Source of the DNA: Tolypeutes matacus | Taxonomy: Eukaryota; Chordata; Mammalia; Cingulata; Chlamyphoridae | DNA length: 64,000 nt | NCBI GenBank assembly: GCA_026826555.1 | Contig: JAKSZT010054458.1 | Location: 1,716,425 to 1,780,424 of the forward strand | Direction: 5' to 3' | Shown: one piece after another, positions 45,590 to 59,328 of the stretch | Layout of the letters: the number at the start of each line of letters is the position of its first letter | Numbering within the stretch: the first letter of the stretch is position 1 | Notes under the pieces: model-generated | Told to the model about the DNA's origin: nothing | The model's input: the letters and a program-made list of their open reading frames with translations, nothing else | Database searches by the model: none | Position numbers and translations under genes: made by a program

Positions 45590-46300
45590 ATTTAATTTTT
45601 TTTTAATCTATGAGAGATATTGGCTTGCAATTTTAATTTCTTGTAGTGTCCTTGTCAGGTTTTATTATCAGTATTACAGTAACTTGAAACTGATTAATAA
45701 TTTAGTTGGGTATGGAATATTACATTGGGAATATTGTCCTTTAAAAATTTGAAATTTTGTTCTACTACCTCCTAACTTCTAATGAGAAGAATGAAGTCAT
45801 TGTGATTTGCCTTGTAGCCTATAAGACCTTCATATTTCTTTGGTATTCTGTAATTTCATTATAATGGGCTTTGTTGTGGCTCTGTTATCATCCCTTTGCT
45901 GGGAAGTCAAGTGTCTTTTTAATTTCCAAACTCAGATCCTTCAATTGTGGAAAATTTTCATGAATTATTTTATCGAAGCTTTTTTCCTTTCTCTTTTCTC
46001 TGTTCTTTCTTTGTAGAACTCTTATGTTCAAATATCATAACTTCTTGATCAGACCTTCAATTTTATTATCTTTATTTCCTCTTTTTATTTTTACCATTAT
46101 CTACAGGATAGTTCCTTATTTTCTTTTATAACTTAGTTTTTGAGTTTTTCATTTCTGCATTCAAATTTCTAATTTCCCAACCCACATCTTTCATTATTTG
46201 TTCTTGGAGTCTCCTTCTCCTTCTCCTTTCTCCATCCCTCCTCATCCTCCTCTACCTTCTTCTAAAATGGTATCCTGTTCTTGCTCATGATCACAATTTT
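45590..46300 (-). mobile_element. HAL1/L1M-like LINE fragment (old)
   Basis: The + strand reads gagagatattggcttgcaat and gtgtccttgtcaggttttat (an ORF2-like piece), then gtggaaaattttcatgaatt and atttctgcattcaaatttct (ORF1 and coiled-coil region), as in HAL1. 46200-46260 is CT-rich. Highly diverged. Confidence 0.5.
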
Positions 46301-46854
46301 TTTAAAATTTTCTTTCTAAGGGTACTACTAATAATTTTCTTTTCCAGAGCTTTCTTCCCTTTGTCAAATCTGTCTTCTGCAAGTTTTATCTGTCTGTTTT
46401 GAGTTTTGTGTTTTACAGTATAAAGCTCTCCTCTGTTGTCTTCCAATACTTGGTTGTCTGCTCATACTTAAAATTTGGCAACAAAAAATTGAAAAGAACA
46501 CTGAGCAAGTGGGTGGAGCTTTACTGCCACTTTCTGAACTATATAGTGCTGCCAGTTCTTAATGAGCCTTTTGGATGCTGCTAGGTTAATTGGCTTAGTT
46601 ACTGGCCATCTTCAATATTGGCCTAGGTTTCAGGTATTTTTTCCTACTTGCTAATTTATTTACTATTTTCCAAATGTTTTCCAGATTCCAAAACTTTATG
46701 TTCTTTTCTTCTCCTCTGTCTCACTTCCATTTTCCCTGTATTCTTATTTGAGTGTGGTTTCTGGAGGGAGTGGAATAAATGAATGTCTTCAATGTGCCAT
46801 TTTTTTTTTTTTTTTAACCAGAAGTACTATGGCTCCCTTTGTTAGCTTAATTCT
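46301..46854. other. Intergenic, no clear element
   Basis: About 550 bp with a T-run at 46800-46816. The ORF at 46399-46584 has no family features. Confidence 0.45.
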
Positions 46855-47420
46855 TCAAAATTGGTGCTCTTTGGGTACCATCCTCATTGCCTTTCCCTTT
46901 TCACTGAAATATTCTTGCTTCTCAATTTTATCCACTCCTGTAATTTCAACTATCACCAACAGACTAATGACTTTGACTTCTGCATCACTAATTTCTACTT
47001 CTCTCCTGAATGTTCAGAACTTTACTTCAAGTTAGAGGTTCTTAATCAGCAGATGCAAGTCTTGAAGTTCCCTCATACTAAATGTGTTCAAAATTGATCT
47101 GATTATTCTTGTTCTACTACCTTGTTCTTACTGTACCTTACCCACCAACAAGCTTGCTGTCTCTTTTATTGTCTTCAGTAACTGTCACCCTTAACACTCT
47201 TCCCCTTTAACACCAACCACCAATTAATCATCTAGCACTGTCAATTTTACCTTCTAAATGTCTTTTGACACAACCACATCCATTTCCCACCCATTATTAA
47301 TACTCCTACCTTAGTGCAGGCTTTCAACATCTATTATTAGATGGACTATTATTATAATCTTACTTAAAACTTCCCTCTGATATCTTTAACACTCCAAGCT
47401 CTTCCTTCTTCAAACTGATC
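46855..47420. repeat. Ancient interspersed repeat, same family as 24120-24470
   Basis: Blocks tgaatgttcagaactttact, tctagcactgtcaattttac and actccaagctcttccttctt share order with 24120-24470. Old mammalian repeat, not named. The ORFs at 46748-47097 fall partly inside. Confidence 0.4.
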
Positions 47421-50400
47421 CAAGCTAATATTCAGCAATATTTATTGAAAACCTGGTTTGTACTCAGTACTTAGAGTACTTAACCAAGTAAGCACTAAAG
47501 ATACCGCAGAGGGAAATATAGATATAATTATTCTTTGCGTTAATGAATAAAATAATTTACTGGGAAAATAGCACATTAATAGGCAATTACAAAAGTGTTT
47601 TCTAAGTGGAAAGGGAAATAGAGGGTGCTAGAGTGCTACAAAGGTGGATACTCTAACTTACACATAGGAGAACTTGGAAAAACTTTCTAGAAGAAAAGCA
47701 TGAATATAGAATCCAAAATATTAGGGTCTGTTTGTTAAAGAAGGCATAGTCCCTGTTATAGGTCCTGAAGTGGTGAGAACATTTGATGGACTGAAAGAAG
47801 TCCAGTATGGCTAGATTGCCAAGTTCTTCTTCCTCTGTTGTGTAAACCAACTTAACTCTTTAGGTTCCTCTTTAACTTGCCTATCCAATCTCATTAAGAA
47901 CTTTTATTTTATAGGCTTTCCTGTGGGGGAGGAGGAAGTTGTGATTATAAGTAGCAAAAGCAAGCAAACAAACAAAAAACCCAAACCTTTTGTTTTTACT
48001 TTAGTACTCACTATATTGTAGTGTGATATTAATTTTTTTTTCCTTTTCCCCTCTAGGCTGTGAATAAAGAGCACATATTACTCATCTTTCCACTCCCAAA
48101 CTTAACATAGTGGCAAGCACATTGTAGTAAGTCAAAAAGCGTTTTGTTGAATGACAGGATTAGGTTCTTTATTATCTGAGAAGAATATATTAGTTATATT
48201 TGAAAGTTACCTTCATGACAACAGTTTGGTTTAAATTAAGAATAGTGGCAAACATAGCTTGATATACTTGTATCTCTCCATTTTCCTTTGACCCAATAGA
48301 TTGATCCTATAGTGATCACTTTAAATTATTCATTGCATCTTTGTCACAAAATCTGAGTTAATATCATTCTCATCTACACATATAATAGAAGTAGAGAAGG
48401 AATTTAAATCAATATAGCTACCACATAAATAACAAGTTGGAGAAGTGAAATCTATCAATTAAGAACAGATGAGGCAAAGGTCATATTGGCAGTTTTTGGT
48501 AAATAGGTAGACTGATTATTGATGGCAGAAGTCAGTATGAATGAACACTTACTTGATATGATCATATTTACATAAAGCTGTTATACCAGGTAAGATTATA
48601 AATTCTACTATGGCATTTAGGCCAGAGTTTTAGAGCATGCTGCAATTACTGACTGCAAATATAATTCCTTTAATGCATATTTTAAACATTGAAATGCACT
48701 AGCTGACTTCACACAATGGTAGTCCCCCAAGGACAGGAACTTTGCCTGTAATTCAGAAGAAAATTTCAAGAGAGACCAAGCATAAAGTGGTATGGTGAAA
48801 AATGATAATACAAATTGAGCCAGATTTCCCCAGTGGTTTATATATACTTTGATTTTGTATTTAAAACTTTTGGAAGTTGTGTTAACTGTTTAAGGGCATA
48901 CACATAGCAATCTCCAGAGATGTCTCATGATTTTTGTCCATGGAAGGCTCTAGGTTCTAAGAGAATATATATGATTAAGAAGAGTGAGGCAAATATTAGT
49001 TTTTCATTTTTGACAATTAGTGTTGTAATGTCATCCTGAAACCCTCTTATGATTAGAAAATAAAGGGTATGTGCTAGTATGCAATGGCCATACTGCAAAT
49101 AAATGGATAATATAATGTACACGGGAACTGATCTAGTCCATGGCACAGAAAGCTTTACAAAATGCTTCCAAGGTCTTAATTTTCCCTTCTTGAAATGTGG
49201 TCCCTAAGATAGAGGCAATATTAAGTATTTAGGCAGTGCTTTTCATATTTTAAGCACACTAAGTAATTGAATAAATAAAAATTTTAAAATATTAATAACT
49301 TTCAATGACTTTTTTTTTCTTTTTTCTGTATGTGCCTAAGTAGCCAATGCTTTGGGTTTAGTTAAAACCAGGAAATTAACCAGAAACAGAAGTGAAAACA
49401 TGAGTATTGTATCTTACCCCTATTTCACTGGTTCCAAAGCATCAAAAACCTATCCAAGGAATGGATCCTCTCAGCAGTTTAGAGGAGTCTTGTATAGAAT
49501 GAGATGTGTGGAGAATTTATTGTCATATACCATTTTAGTGTAATATCAAATTAAATTTGAGGAAGCAAAGTTCACCATAGTAAAATCTTCTCAAGAGAAA
49601 ATCAGCTACCTCTTCCCTATTTTTAAAAAAAGTCTTTTCTGAAGGTATACATTGTCATAGAGCACAATGGTTTCTTTGTTAACTTAGAGGATTGGTTAAA
49701 TCAGTATCCTTATTTTTCATTCATTCTTAGAGATTACATATCTAAGTAAGTTCAAACTAAAATAAGTTCATGCAGGTTGGAAATTCTATTGATGGCATAG
49801 GGAAAATATTCTAATAATATACATATATATCCGTTTAGTCTACTGGTTCTTCACCTTTTGTTTTCTTTTTAATCTGAAGAAACAAAATCAAGCAACTAAT
49901 TAATTGCCTGGCAAGTGCTAATCTTAACATATTTCTCTACTAGGTTGGCAACACATTTCTACGCTGACTTTTGACTAGTCTTTATAATATTAATAATATG
50001 ATGATGAATATCTGACTTTCAAATAACAGTATTGTTATTAAAAACTCTATATAGCATTTATGTTACTGACCAAAACACAAAAACAAAAACAAAGAAACAA
50101 AAAGAGAAAGAAAGAAAAACAGTCAATGAGCAGTTTAGATGATAAGCTGACTTTGCATAACAATGGCCATCAGAAAATATCTTAGAAATATGGATATTGA
50201 CTAGTGTAGCAAACCTAACTATCATTTATCATACAGTAAGAAAGCAAAGTAGGAGGGAATGGTAATTTTCATTCTAATGCTTCTCTAACTCAAAAGTCAT
50301 TTTCCATTAAAAAAAGTTTTTAATACTCATAATATTCATTCTCCCTGAAATTAACTAAGTCTTTAATCCTTACACTTTTTAATCTTCTCTGTTCTAGTTG

Positions 50401-51820
50401 ATCACTTTTGTGGTTGTGATCCAGCAAAAGCCCAGAGTAAATATTTCTTCCAAGGTATTTATCTGCAGGCATACATACCACAGTGGAAAACAGAGGAAGT
50501 TGGTAGACTAAGCATAACCATGAGTCAGAAGCCTTACTGGTTTTCCAGAGCAATTCACATAATCTTTTCCATTCCTTGAAATGATACTTACCTATAGTGT
50601 TGTACTTTCAATTAAACTGAATGGTTATAGTTTAGGATTATTTTGCCTTCATAGACCCCAAATAAAATGTTTATATTTAAATAATATGATTCAGTTGTAC
50701 TGTACAAGTGTCATGTTTTCTATATTGCTGGAGTACAATATTGAACATTGATTAATATTCAGAAAAGTACCAAAATTTGGATTAGAAATGGAAAATCAGA
50801 TTAAAAAAACTCTGACTTCTTAAGGTGGATCTTAAGGATAAGCAGAGTTATGATTTCAGTCCCTGTGGGGAAGAAGTGGAGATCAGAAGATCAAATCTCC
50901 TTGAAGTTCAAAGCAACTGCAGAACGCAATCAACTGAAAAACACTTAAGATGATGGTCTGAAAAGGATTAAATTTCAGAAACACAGGTAGGAATTTAAAT
51001 AGCTAAAGCCCTGCTGATGGACTTTGTAGAGAGGATGGGAATTAGCGAGAAGTAACAGTTTTTGGCTAAGAAATAATGTAAATGATCATACAGGATAACC
51101 TGCATATAACAAATATGTCTCCAAATGAAGTAAAAGACTCCAGTAGTTTAATTTTGATGGCAACTCAGATTATTCTCATATAAGGTGGTTGTAATTTTCT
51201 CTTGGTTTTCTTGTTTATTTTTTGGCCTCTGTTCTCTTTTGTGGCTTTCAATAGAAAAAGAAAAGACTTGATCCATCTCTGAGAAAAAGAGTAGTGATGG
51301 CCTCAGCAAAGAACTTTGATTTCTTACCCAAACGATGGTCTACCAAAATCAAGAAACCTGATGTTCCTGCTTTCCAGGATACAATAAACTCAAAGACAAT
51401 TCTCTAAATAGAAAGGCAATCTTTGTATCAGTTTTATGATAATTAAACCCAGTAGTATTAAGACAGGTGCCACGAGATTAGACATTCAGATGATTTTCTA
51501 ATATTGCTGTGCTGAGACCTCTAACATGTGAGACAAAGTAGGTACTGATATGTCACAAAATCTTGGAAAGAGAAAGGGAGAGTTAAGTTAGAGTTAGAAA
51601 TATATTCAGGATGTTGGTTACCAGGGCTGAAATAACTTTATGAGACATTATAGCCTGTTCTATATCCTGTGAGCATTACTGCTACATAAAATAATAACCT
51701 CCTCCTTTCATTCTGTTTTAGTATTTCCCACAACACTAGAGCACTATAGTGCTCTACAATTACTTACTTATTTACTGACTTTCTTTGCACAATAGAATTA
51801 AGTTCAATGAGGGCAACAAC
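47421..51820. other. Intergenic, mostly unique
   Basis: 4.4 kb. A possible L2-like trace (tttattgaaaacctggtttg) at 47447 and an AAAC/AAAG-rich stretch at 50078-50120. Small ORFs (47653, 48925, 49352 and 50320) have no recognisable domains. No exon-like signals were found. Confidence 0.5.
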
Positions 51821-51927
51821 TTTTTTATTTTATTTTATTTTATTTTATTTTATTTTATTTTATTTTATTTNNNNNNNNNNTTTATTTTATTTTATTTTAT
51901 TTTATTTTATTTTATTTTATTTTATTT
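51821..51927. repeat. (TTTTA)n microsatellite with assembly gap
   Basis: A pure TTTTA pentamer array on both sides of ten N at 51871-51880. The gap is of the kind left when reads cannot span an array, so its true length is unknown. The 64-codon ORF across it is not real. Confidence 0.95.
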
Positions 51928-53430
51928 ATCATTGCTATGTCTCCAGCACATGGTATGTAAATATTTGTTGAATGAGTGAATCAATTATGTCTGGTTTAGT
52001 GAGATGTTTAAAATATGTATCAAATGTGTATTTTGAATAATTCTATGATATCTTAATAATTATTCTATATAAACAGTTATATTTAAGGATAGTATTCAAG
52101 TGTGAAATTTTGAGGTTTTTTTAGTTGAGAATATCAAAGTGAAATTGCGAAAAGGCAAGGATATGGGATGTTGCACATCTTTAAGCTATTTTAAGCACAG
52201 AAAATAATAAATGCTATTTCTAAACAAATGCTCCAACTATACATCCTATTGTATGGTATTTTACTTTTGGGCATAACCCATGGATTATGGAGACTACGAT
52301 AGTACACCTGAGAAAAGAATTTCATTTATCTGCCTTGACTCTATCTTTAACATAAAGAAGCACAGTAATGGTTTGGTTGTCTCATTTGGCTAGCTTTGGG
52401 ATTGTGAAATGAATGTTTAAGAAATCAGTTTGAAAAGAAAGAATGGATTTTTATTTCTCTTTATCATAATGAATCAGGGCCAAGGTTATAATGAGTGCAA
52501 AATGGAACACAAATAGCAATTTTTTTAAAAACAGAAGTTATTCTCTGGAAAGCTAATTGCAAAGTGAGTTCTGTCAAATTCAGTAAAAGTGTTTCTACTT
52601 GATCAAACCATTTTGAGGTTCAGTTCAGAAGATGTCTGTATTCTATAATTAAACTTGTCAATTAAAAGTTGTGATAACTGTAAAGAAGTATAGTTTTTCC
52701 ATGGAATGGAAAAATAAATTATATAGTAATATTTTTGGAAATCCTGCCAGTAGCAAATCATTAATAGATGAGAGGCAAGCTAAAAGCCTTAGGCAAAATT
52801 GTTTATTCTATTTTATAGACAGGTGAATGAAGCACTGAAGTGTTAAGCTACAAATCATTATTGAAGTCATAAACAGATATGACTGCATTGATTTTCTAAG
52901 TAACTTTAGATATATTTTTGAAAAATTTGTTTAATCCCTCCACTATGTCTCAACCCCTCTGATAGCTACATGAGAGTAATTAGGATGGTTTAGTTACCAG
53001 GAGATAAGGAAGTAGAAGGAATAGAGGGACTGATACATTCTGAAGAGAAGATTCCTTGGGTAATGCCAAACAAATTGCATCAACTGCTAGAATGGGCAAA
53101 TGTAAGGATAAAAGTGGTTGGCAATGAAAGAGTTCAGGAGTTGGAGAAATACAGCGTGGACCTGGGGAGAAGTGGTGCAAAGGCAGTGTGAGGTATGGTT
53201 ATGAACAGGGCTGGCTGCAGTTCTTACTTCTTATCTTACCAGCTGCTTGTCATAGTGGTACAAGAGTGGGTGGTGGATTAAATATGACCACTAATTCTAG
53301 ATATTGGAATTTGGGCCAGATGCTGTGATTGAATGAGACATTTTGAGGTCTGAGTGGGAGTAAGTAAATTTTGGGTGTACAAAAAATATAAATAATTATG
53401 GCCAGAAGGTGGACTGTAAATTAATTATTG
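51928..53430. other. Intergenic, no clear element
   Basis: 1.5 kb, AT-rich. The minus ORF 52980-53180 has no family features. Confidence 0.45.
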
Positions 53431-53700
53431 TCATAATTTCTTTGCAGCTTCTCCCTCCCAGAGGTAGAGTATATTACCCTACACCTAAATCCTTTGGAGA
53501 GAAAGAGATGCTGTTTGAGTTTTGAAGCCTGGAACTCAAGGGGCCTTGCAGCTTCTGTCTTCACACTCTTGGAATGCTGCTCTGAAGTGACCATGTAAGG
53601 AAGCCCATCACTCTATTAAAGAACCAAGGTATCCCAGTTGACAGCCAACACAACTGAATCACCTCAGGTGATTCTGCAGTTAAATGCAGCCAAATGAATG
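53431..53700. repeat. Old LTR-like or DNA repeat, family not named
   Basis: ccttgcagcttctgtcttca, ctcttggaatgctgctctga and accatgtaaggaagcccatc form a block order that I recognise from an old mammal-wide repeat. Name uncertain. Confidence 0.45.
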
Positions 53701-53806
53701 AATCTAGGCAAAACAAAAAGAAATAACAAATTGATGTTTTTTTAACTGATATTGGTTGGTTATGTGGAGTTCGGTCATTCTTTCATTTATTTGTTCATCC
53801 AACTCT

Positions 53807-53846
53807 CCATCCATCCATCCATCCATCCATCTATCCATCCATCCAT
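53807..53846. repeat. (ATCC)n microsatellite
   Basis: About ten ccat/atcc units. It explains the Ser/Ile/His/Pro repeat in the ORF at 53756-53971. Confidence 0.9.
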
Positions 53847-56102
53847 ACACCCATTACACATTGATTGAATGTCTAGAATGTCTACAGTGTGCAAGATTTA
53901 AGGGCTTTAAGGATCCAGATGATTTTGCTTCTTTTCATCTCTGCTTATGTTGCACATTTCAAGGCGATTAAAACTATGTAGGTAGTGTCAAGAAGGAATA
54001 TATCTGAAAATTTCTGTTTTCAAAGGGTGCCTGGGTAGAGTAGACATATTTGAAGACTTCTGTCAGGGGATGGGCTGGTGCCTGCCATAGAGGCACAGAG
54101 GTATCCCACAGAAACATCACAGAGGAAGTCATATTTATTCTGGGTTATACTTACCTTCTGCCATCCCTAACTTTTTGTACATGTTTTAAAAAGCTGCAGC
54201 TTTATTTTAGTTAAATATAGGAATTAAGAGAGGTGCCTGTGCCCACTTTCTCTGCTGTTCCCTAACTCTAGGTACCTGGATAAGTAACTTTGCTTCCATG
54301 AACCTATGTTTTCTTGTTTTGCTAAAATGGGGATAATATATGACCCAGGGTTATTGTATGGGTCAAACAGAATAATTTCTTCCAAAATGCTCTGAAACTC
54401 CAAAGAACCATGCAAATATAAGGAATTATAATAATAATAATCATAGCAGATGGTAGTCCTTTTATAAATAAATATTTCTGATTCTGGCCCTGCAATCACA
54501 TTTTACTCAATAGAGTTTTACACTTATATTGAAATTAAATTTGATGAGTCAGTACTTGGAATCAGGTGTTTTATAATAAAACTAATCTTAGTTCAACTTT
54601 AAAGTTTAAATAGCTCAGAAGAGTAAAATAGTGCCAAAATTCTGTGTTCTCTACAATCAAAGTTCTTTTGGGAGAAATGAAAGAATTATTAAATACATTA
54701 ATGCAGCCAACCTTGGGCAAGGTTTTATCTCTAAGAACCTATCATTAATATCAGAGGAACCCAAAGAGATACTTTTTTTTTTTTTAAACAAAAAGAATGT
54801 CCCAACATCCTGATGAATGGGAAGGAAGGTAGAATCAATTAATTTTTTTAGATGTATGTGTGCTGGCACTCTAGCAAGCACAAAATTGGCCATGGAGAGT
54901 CTGAGGTCTGTCAGATTTTGAACAGTAATGACTCAACCTGAGGACATTTCTGATGACTTTGGTTATGATCCATCCTCTAACTCATGTGCGAATCTAATTT
55001 TTGGAGCCAATCAAGTAAATATGTCTTTTCCCCTATTTTGGAACCTTCACAAAAATTTTTGTCATTGAACAGTAAAAGGAAAATTAGAAATACTGTTCAG
55101 AAAAAGAGTATAAATGTAACTTTGTGAATAATTAAAGTTTCCCTTTATCAGAGAATTGCCCTAATATAATCTTTAGTGTTTATTAAAATAGTAAATACAT
55201 TTTAGGAATTATATTACTCTTTTAAAAGCAATAATAGTACAATATCATTAACACTTGAAAAAGTGAAAGAGTTAAAAAAGATTAAATGTCAATTAAAATA
55301 AAATAGCCATAAATTTTTCTTCAGGAATAAGTTAGTTACTGCGGATAATGAGATCAGTTAGTTACTGCACTTGTATATTACACTTAGCTCTAACTTCCCC
55401 AGGATTATAAAAAGAAAAAAAAAAGGGTGGGGAAATTATCAGAGAATAAACAGACAGCCTAGAGAATATAGAAGAATGGCTAGTTAATGTACTTCTTAGG
55501 AAATCTCTCATACATACCATGTTTCTCAAGTCAATTTTTGTTAAGTATTACATTATCTTCATTTTATTTATGATTTCCTGAAGAGAACTTAAAGCAATGA
55601 ACTTCCGAGTTTATGATTAATATAATAGTTACTTAAGTACAAAAGTGCAGGAAGGAAATTTACATCAGGTGTGAGAATTTTGATTTACATTCTTCTCTTG
55701 AGGTAGGAATTTTCATTTTCTCATGGAATGGGGTCCATAGAGTAACTATGGTAAAGTTTATATGAAAACAAAAGCTCTGAATCTGATTAAACACTTACAC
55801 AACATTGGGTTTTATGTCACAAAACACAGAACAAATGATAACAGACTTATAGGATCTATGCTATCAACTGGTTTTCTAATCATAAAAGTTTTTAAATATG
55901 GTTTTTAAGTCCAATTGTTGAGTAGAAATGCAATCAAATGGTTTCATTTGTGCAAAATATATACTAAATAGCTAAATTTTGTTAACTGTTATTGGGCATT
56001 ATTTTATATTTTTCTCTTAAACAATTACACAATTGTAGTTTTAAGTTTAGGCACCTGTAAATGTTTGTTGAAAAATACATGAAGCTAAGAGTAAAGTGGT
56101 TC
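53847..56102. other. Intergenic, no clear element
   Basis: 2.3 kb, AT-rich, with short T and A runs near 54772 and 55415. The ORFs at 54224, 54631, 54657 and 55982 lack features. Confidence 0.5.
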
Positions 56103-57205
56103 AGATGTCCAGGGAAGATGGTAGAGTAGGGAGCTCCAGGACTCAGTCTTTCTACCAAAACAGCTTTTAAGCAGGCAGGAAACATCCAAAGCAACTATTT
56201 TGAAGCTCTGGAGGTCAGCCTAACACAGTACAGCATCCAGGGAAAAGTGGAAGGAAGAAGCTGATAAACTGTGGTAAAGAACAGTAAATTGCTCTCTCCG
56301 CATGATGGTTCCTGACCCCTACCCCCCACTCTCGTGGTAGGCCACAGTGGCGTCCCTGGCTAGCTTGCTGGTGACAGAAATCAACATATAAAAATACTCT
56401 TCCTCACAAATAGAGGTGGGCATCTATGATTGCTGATCACAGCTTTTGATTAGGATAGCTGGTGGCCAGACTCTGAGAGCAGCTATTGTTTCAACACACT
56501 CTGGACAAAGGCTGTGGCAACCATTGTTTCAACTGCTCCTAGATAAGGGCAGAAGCAGTGGAGATTTAAAGACACAAGGCTTCCTCAGGGCTGTGGGGGA
56601 AAGTTAGCTAAAGGGCTGCTTTTTCTGGGTAGGCCAGGAAAGGTCAGCTTTGGGGTGCCATTGAAGAATATTTTGGTGTCCTTCCAAATTCTTTCTCCAG
56701 GTCACTTTGGAGCTGGTTTGCACCACCTTTGTGGGTTCCTGGCCCTGTATTGGTGGGGAAAGAAAGACTTAGGTAAAAGTCCTCTATGGTGTCACCCTCC
56801 TCCCAGAATTTGCCCTCAGGCAAAAGCAGGTTGCAACAATGAAAAGAGTATAAAAAACTATAGAGGTGAACAGTGTGGGCAAAAGGCCTGCCAGCTTCAA
56901 ACACCCCTTGAAAACAGAGGGGACAACCAAACTCCTATAAATAGGGGAACTCAAAAACAACTAATAAGCAAAAATCCAGGATAAGACAGAAGCCCAGTAA
57001 GATAGTGAAAGCTATGCCTGCTGCAATGTCCTTGTATAGACCTTCCTGATAGGATGGTGAAATCTCAAGAAAATCTGTTTCATCCCCAGGTGGTTACAAA
57101 CCAAGAAACAGATATTTCAGGGAGTAAATTCCAGAGTTAACATTTTAAAATATTAAAATGTATAGTATGCAACAAAAGAATATATTACAACAAAGAAACA
57201 GGAAA

Positions 57206-58915
57206 TGATGGATCATACACAGGGAGGGAATAAAAATCCAGAAAACACCAATAAAGAAAATGAGAATGTGGACATATCAAGCAAAACCTTTAAAAAACGA
57301 TCTTAAAAATGCACATGGAGTTGAAGGAAAGTACAGAGAAAGAGCTACAAGACTTCAGGAAAACAATTAATGAACAATATATGAATCTAAGTAAAGAGAT
57401 ACAAATTTGAAAAAGGAACGAAGCAAACTACTGGAGTTGAAGACCACAATAACTAAAATGAAAAATGCCCAGGAGGGTTTCAAGAGCAGGTTGGAACTGG
57501 CAGAAGGAAAAATCAGTGAAATTAAAGATAAGACACTTCAAATGAGTCAAGCTAAGGAGCAGAAAGTAAAAAGAAATATTAAAAATGAAAATAGCCTAAA
57601 GCAGGTATAGGACACTGTGGCAGTTTGAAATTATTTTATGAATCTCAAAAAGAGAAAGATTATGTTGGTAAACAAATCTATTCCTCTGGGTGTGATACCC
57701 TTTGATTGCTTTAAATTCAGCTGGGGGTACTTTGATTAGATTACCTGTTAAGATTGCTGTAGGGCTTTTTATTGGACTATGTCAGTGAGGCAGGACTCAG
57801 ATTGAGTCCCTACTCCCTTGCTGGATCTGATATAAACAGAAACTCAGACAGACACAGGAAGAGAGAGCTCTGTGATTTTTGATCCTGCCATGTGATGAGA
57901 CTCAGACAGCTGAGACCCTGGGGAGAGACGAACCATTTACCTTTTAGCTTACAGCTGAAATTGGGAAGAGAGCTGAATAGCCAATGCTGGTATAGGAGTC
58001 CCAGAAAGATACAAGCCCAATGCCAGGAGAAAGAGGACTATAGGATCACATAAGCATGAAACCTCAAGAGGCTAGGCCCACTAGACAGAGGTCAATGGGA
58101 AAGGGTGAGCCTGGAGGAAAGGCTGAAACCAGGGCAGAGATTGGTGGCTATCTTACTTAACCATGTGGCAACATACCAGGATCAACAGTAGCTGTCTTTG
58201 GTGAGAAAAAATCTATGATGGTGCCTCAGTTTGGACTCTTCATGGCCTTGGAACTGTAAGCCTTTATCCCAAATAAATCCCATTATAAAAGCCAACAGAT
58301 TTCTGGTATTTTGCGCTGGCAGCCAATTACCAAACTAATACAGACATCATTAACCACAACAATGTATACATTATGGGACTCCCAGAAGGCGAAGAAAGAG
58401 AGAAAGGGGCAGATGGAGTTGTCAAAGAAATAATGACAGAACTTCCCAAACTTAGCAAAAAGATGTGAATATGCACATCCAAGAAGCTCATCCAGCACCA
58501 AATAAGATAATAATGAAAAAAATTACAGTGCTTCATATATTGATTATACTATAGAATGCAAATGACAAGGAGAGAGTTCTGAAAACTGTAAGAGAAAAGT
58601 AATGTGTTACATACAAGAGGGTCCTGATTAGATTGAGTACCAATTTCTCATCAGAAATAGTGGAGGCAAGAAAGTAGTGGGTTGAAATACTTAAAGTGCT
58701 GAAAGAAAACAACTGCTAGCCAAGAATTTTATATCCAGAGAGACCCTCTTTGAAAAATGAAGGTGAGATTAAGACATTCTCAGATTTAAAAAACCCGAGG
58801 GAGTTCATCACCACTAGACATGCTAACAGAAGTGTTTCATATTGAAAGGAAGGGACTCTATACAGTGGTTCAAGGCAGCATAAAGAAATAAAAACAGTGG
58901 TAAAGGTAACCATTT
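57206..58915 (+). pseudogene. L1 ORF1 pseudogene interrupted by an LTR-like insert
   Basis: Left part: 57407-57610 reads a coiled coil (MKKERSKLLELKTTITKMKN and on). Right part from 58343: NNVYIMGLPEGEERE-type RRM start on the + strand (near 58357-58400), then KILYPERPSL-like sequence around 58725. The LTR-like insert falls between coiled coil and RRM. Several frameshifts. The minus ORFs 58283-58536 and 58716-58913 are antisense shadows. Confidence 0.75.
57616..58342 (+). mobile_element. LTR-like xenarthran repeat, copy 3, inside L1 ORF1
   Basis: 727 bp from tgtggcagtttgaaattatt to caaactaataca, flanked by gacac (57611-57615) and gacat (58343-58347). It is about 185 bp longer than copy 2. 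The extra part (about 57900-58080) includes agctgaccctgg-like and agccaatgctggtataggag. The AATAAA of the family is at about 58272. Because it splits a datable L1, it gives the relative age of the family: younger than this L1. Confidence 0.78.
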
Positions 58916-59328
58916 AGGTAATTATAAATGCCAGTATTATTGTATTATATTGTTTGGTATGTAACTCCACTTTTTACTTCCTACAGGTGCTAAAATGCAA
59001 GTGCATGAAAAGTAATGAAAAGCCTATTATAAGTGGTAACAAGTACCAAAAAAATGTGGTGGGGGGCAGTGGAGTATAAGAAAAGTATATGTGCCTCCCT
59101 ATTCAAGTTAAGTTGGTATCAAGCCAACAAAAATTGTTATAAATTTAGGATGTTAAAATTTAACCTTGGAGTATCCACAAAGAAAATAGATGAAAAATAT
59201 ATCGAGATAGAATTGAGAAGGCACTCATTATGGTACAACACACACACAAAACAAATTAATATAAAGGTAGGCATTAATGGAAGTGAAGAACAAGAAATGT
59301 ATAAGATTTACAAAGGTTAAATAACAAA

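Noticed and set aside
51785..51979. 64-codon ORF of Phe/Ile/Leu/Tyr repeats
   Set aside because: Translation of (TTTTA)n across ten N.
53756..53971. 71-codon ORF with Ser-Ile-His-Pro repeats
   Set aside because: Translation of an (ATCC)n microsatellite.
56655..56984. 109-codon + strand ORF with Gly/Pro/Cys content
   Set aside because: Located in the 5'UTR of an old L1, with no match to ORF1 and no exon signals.
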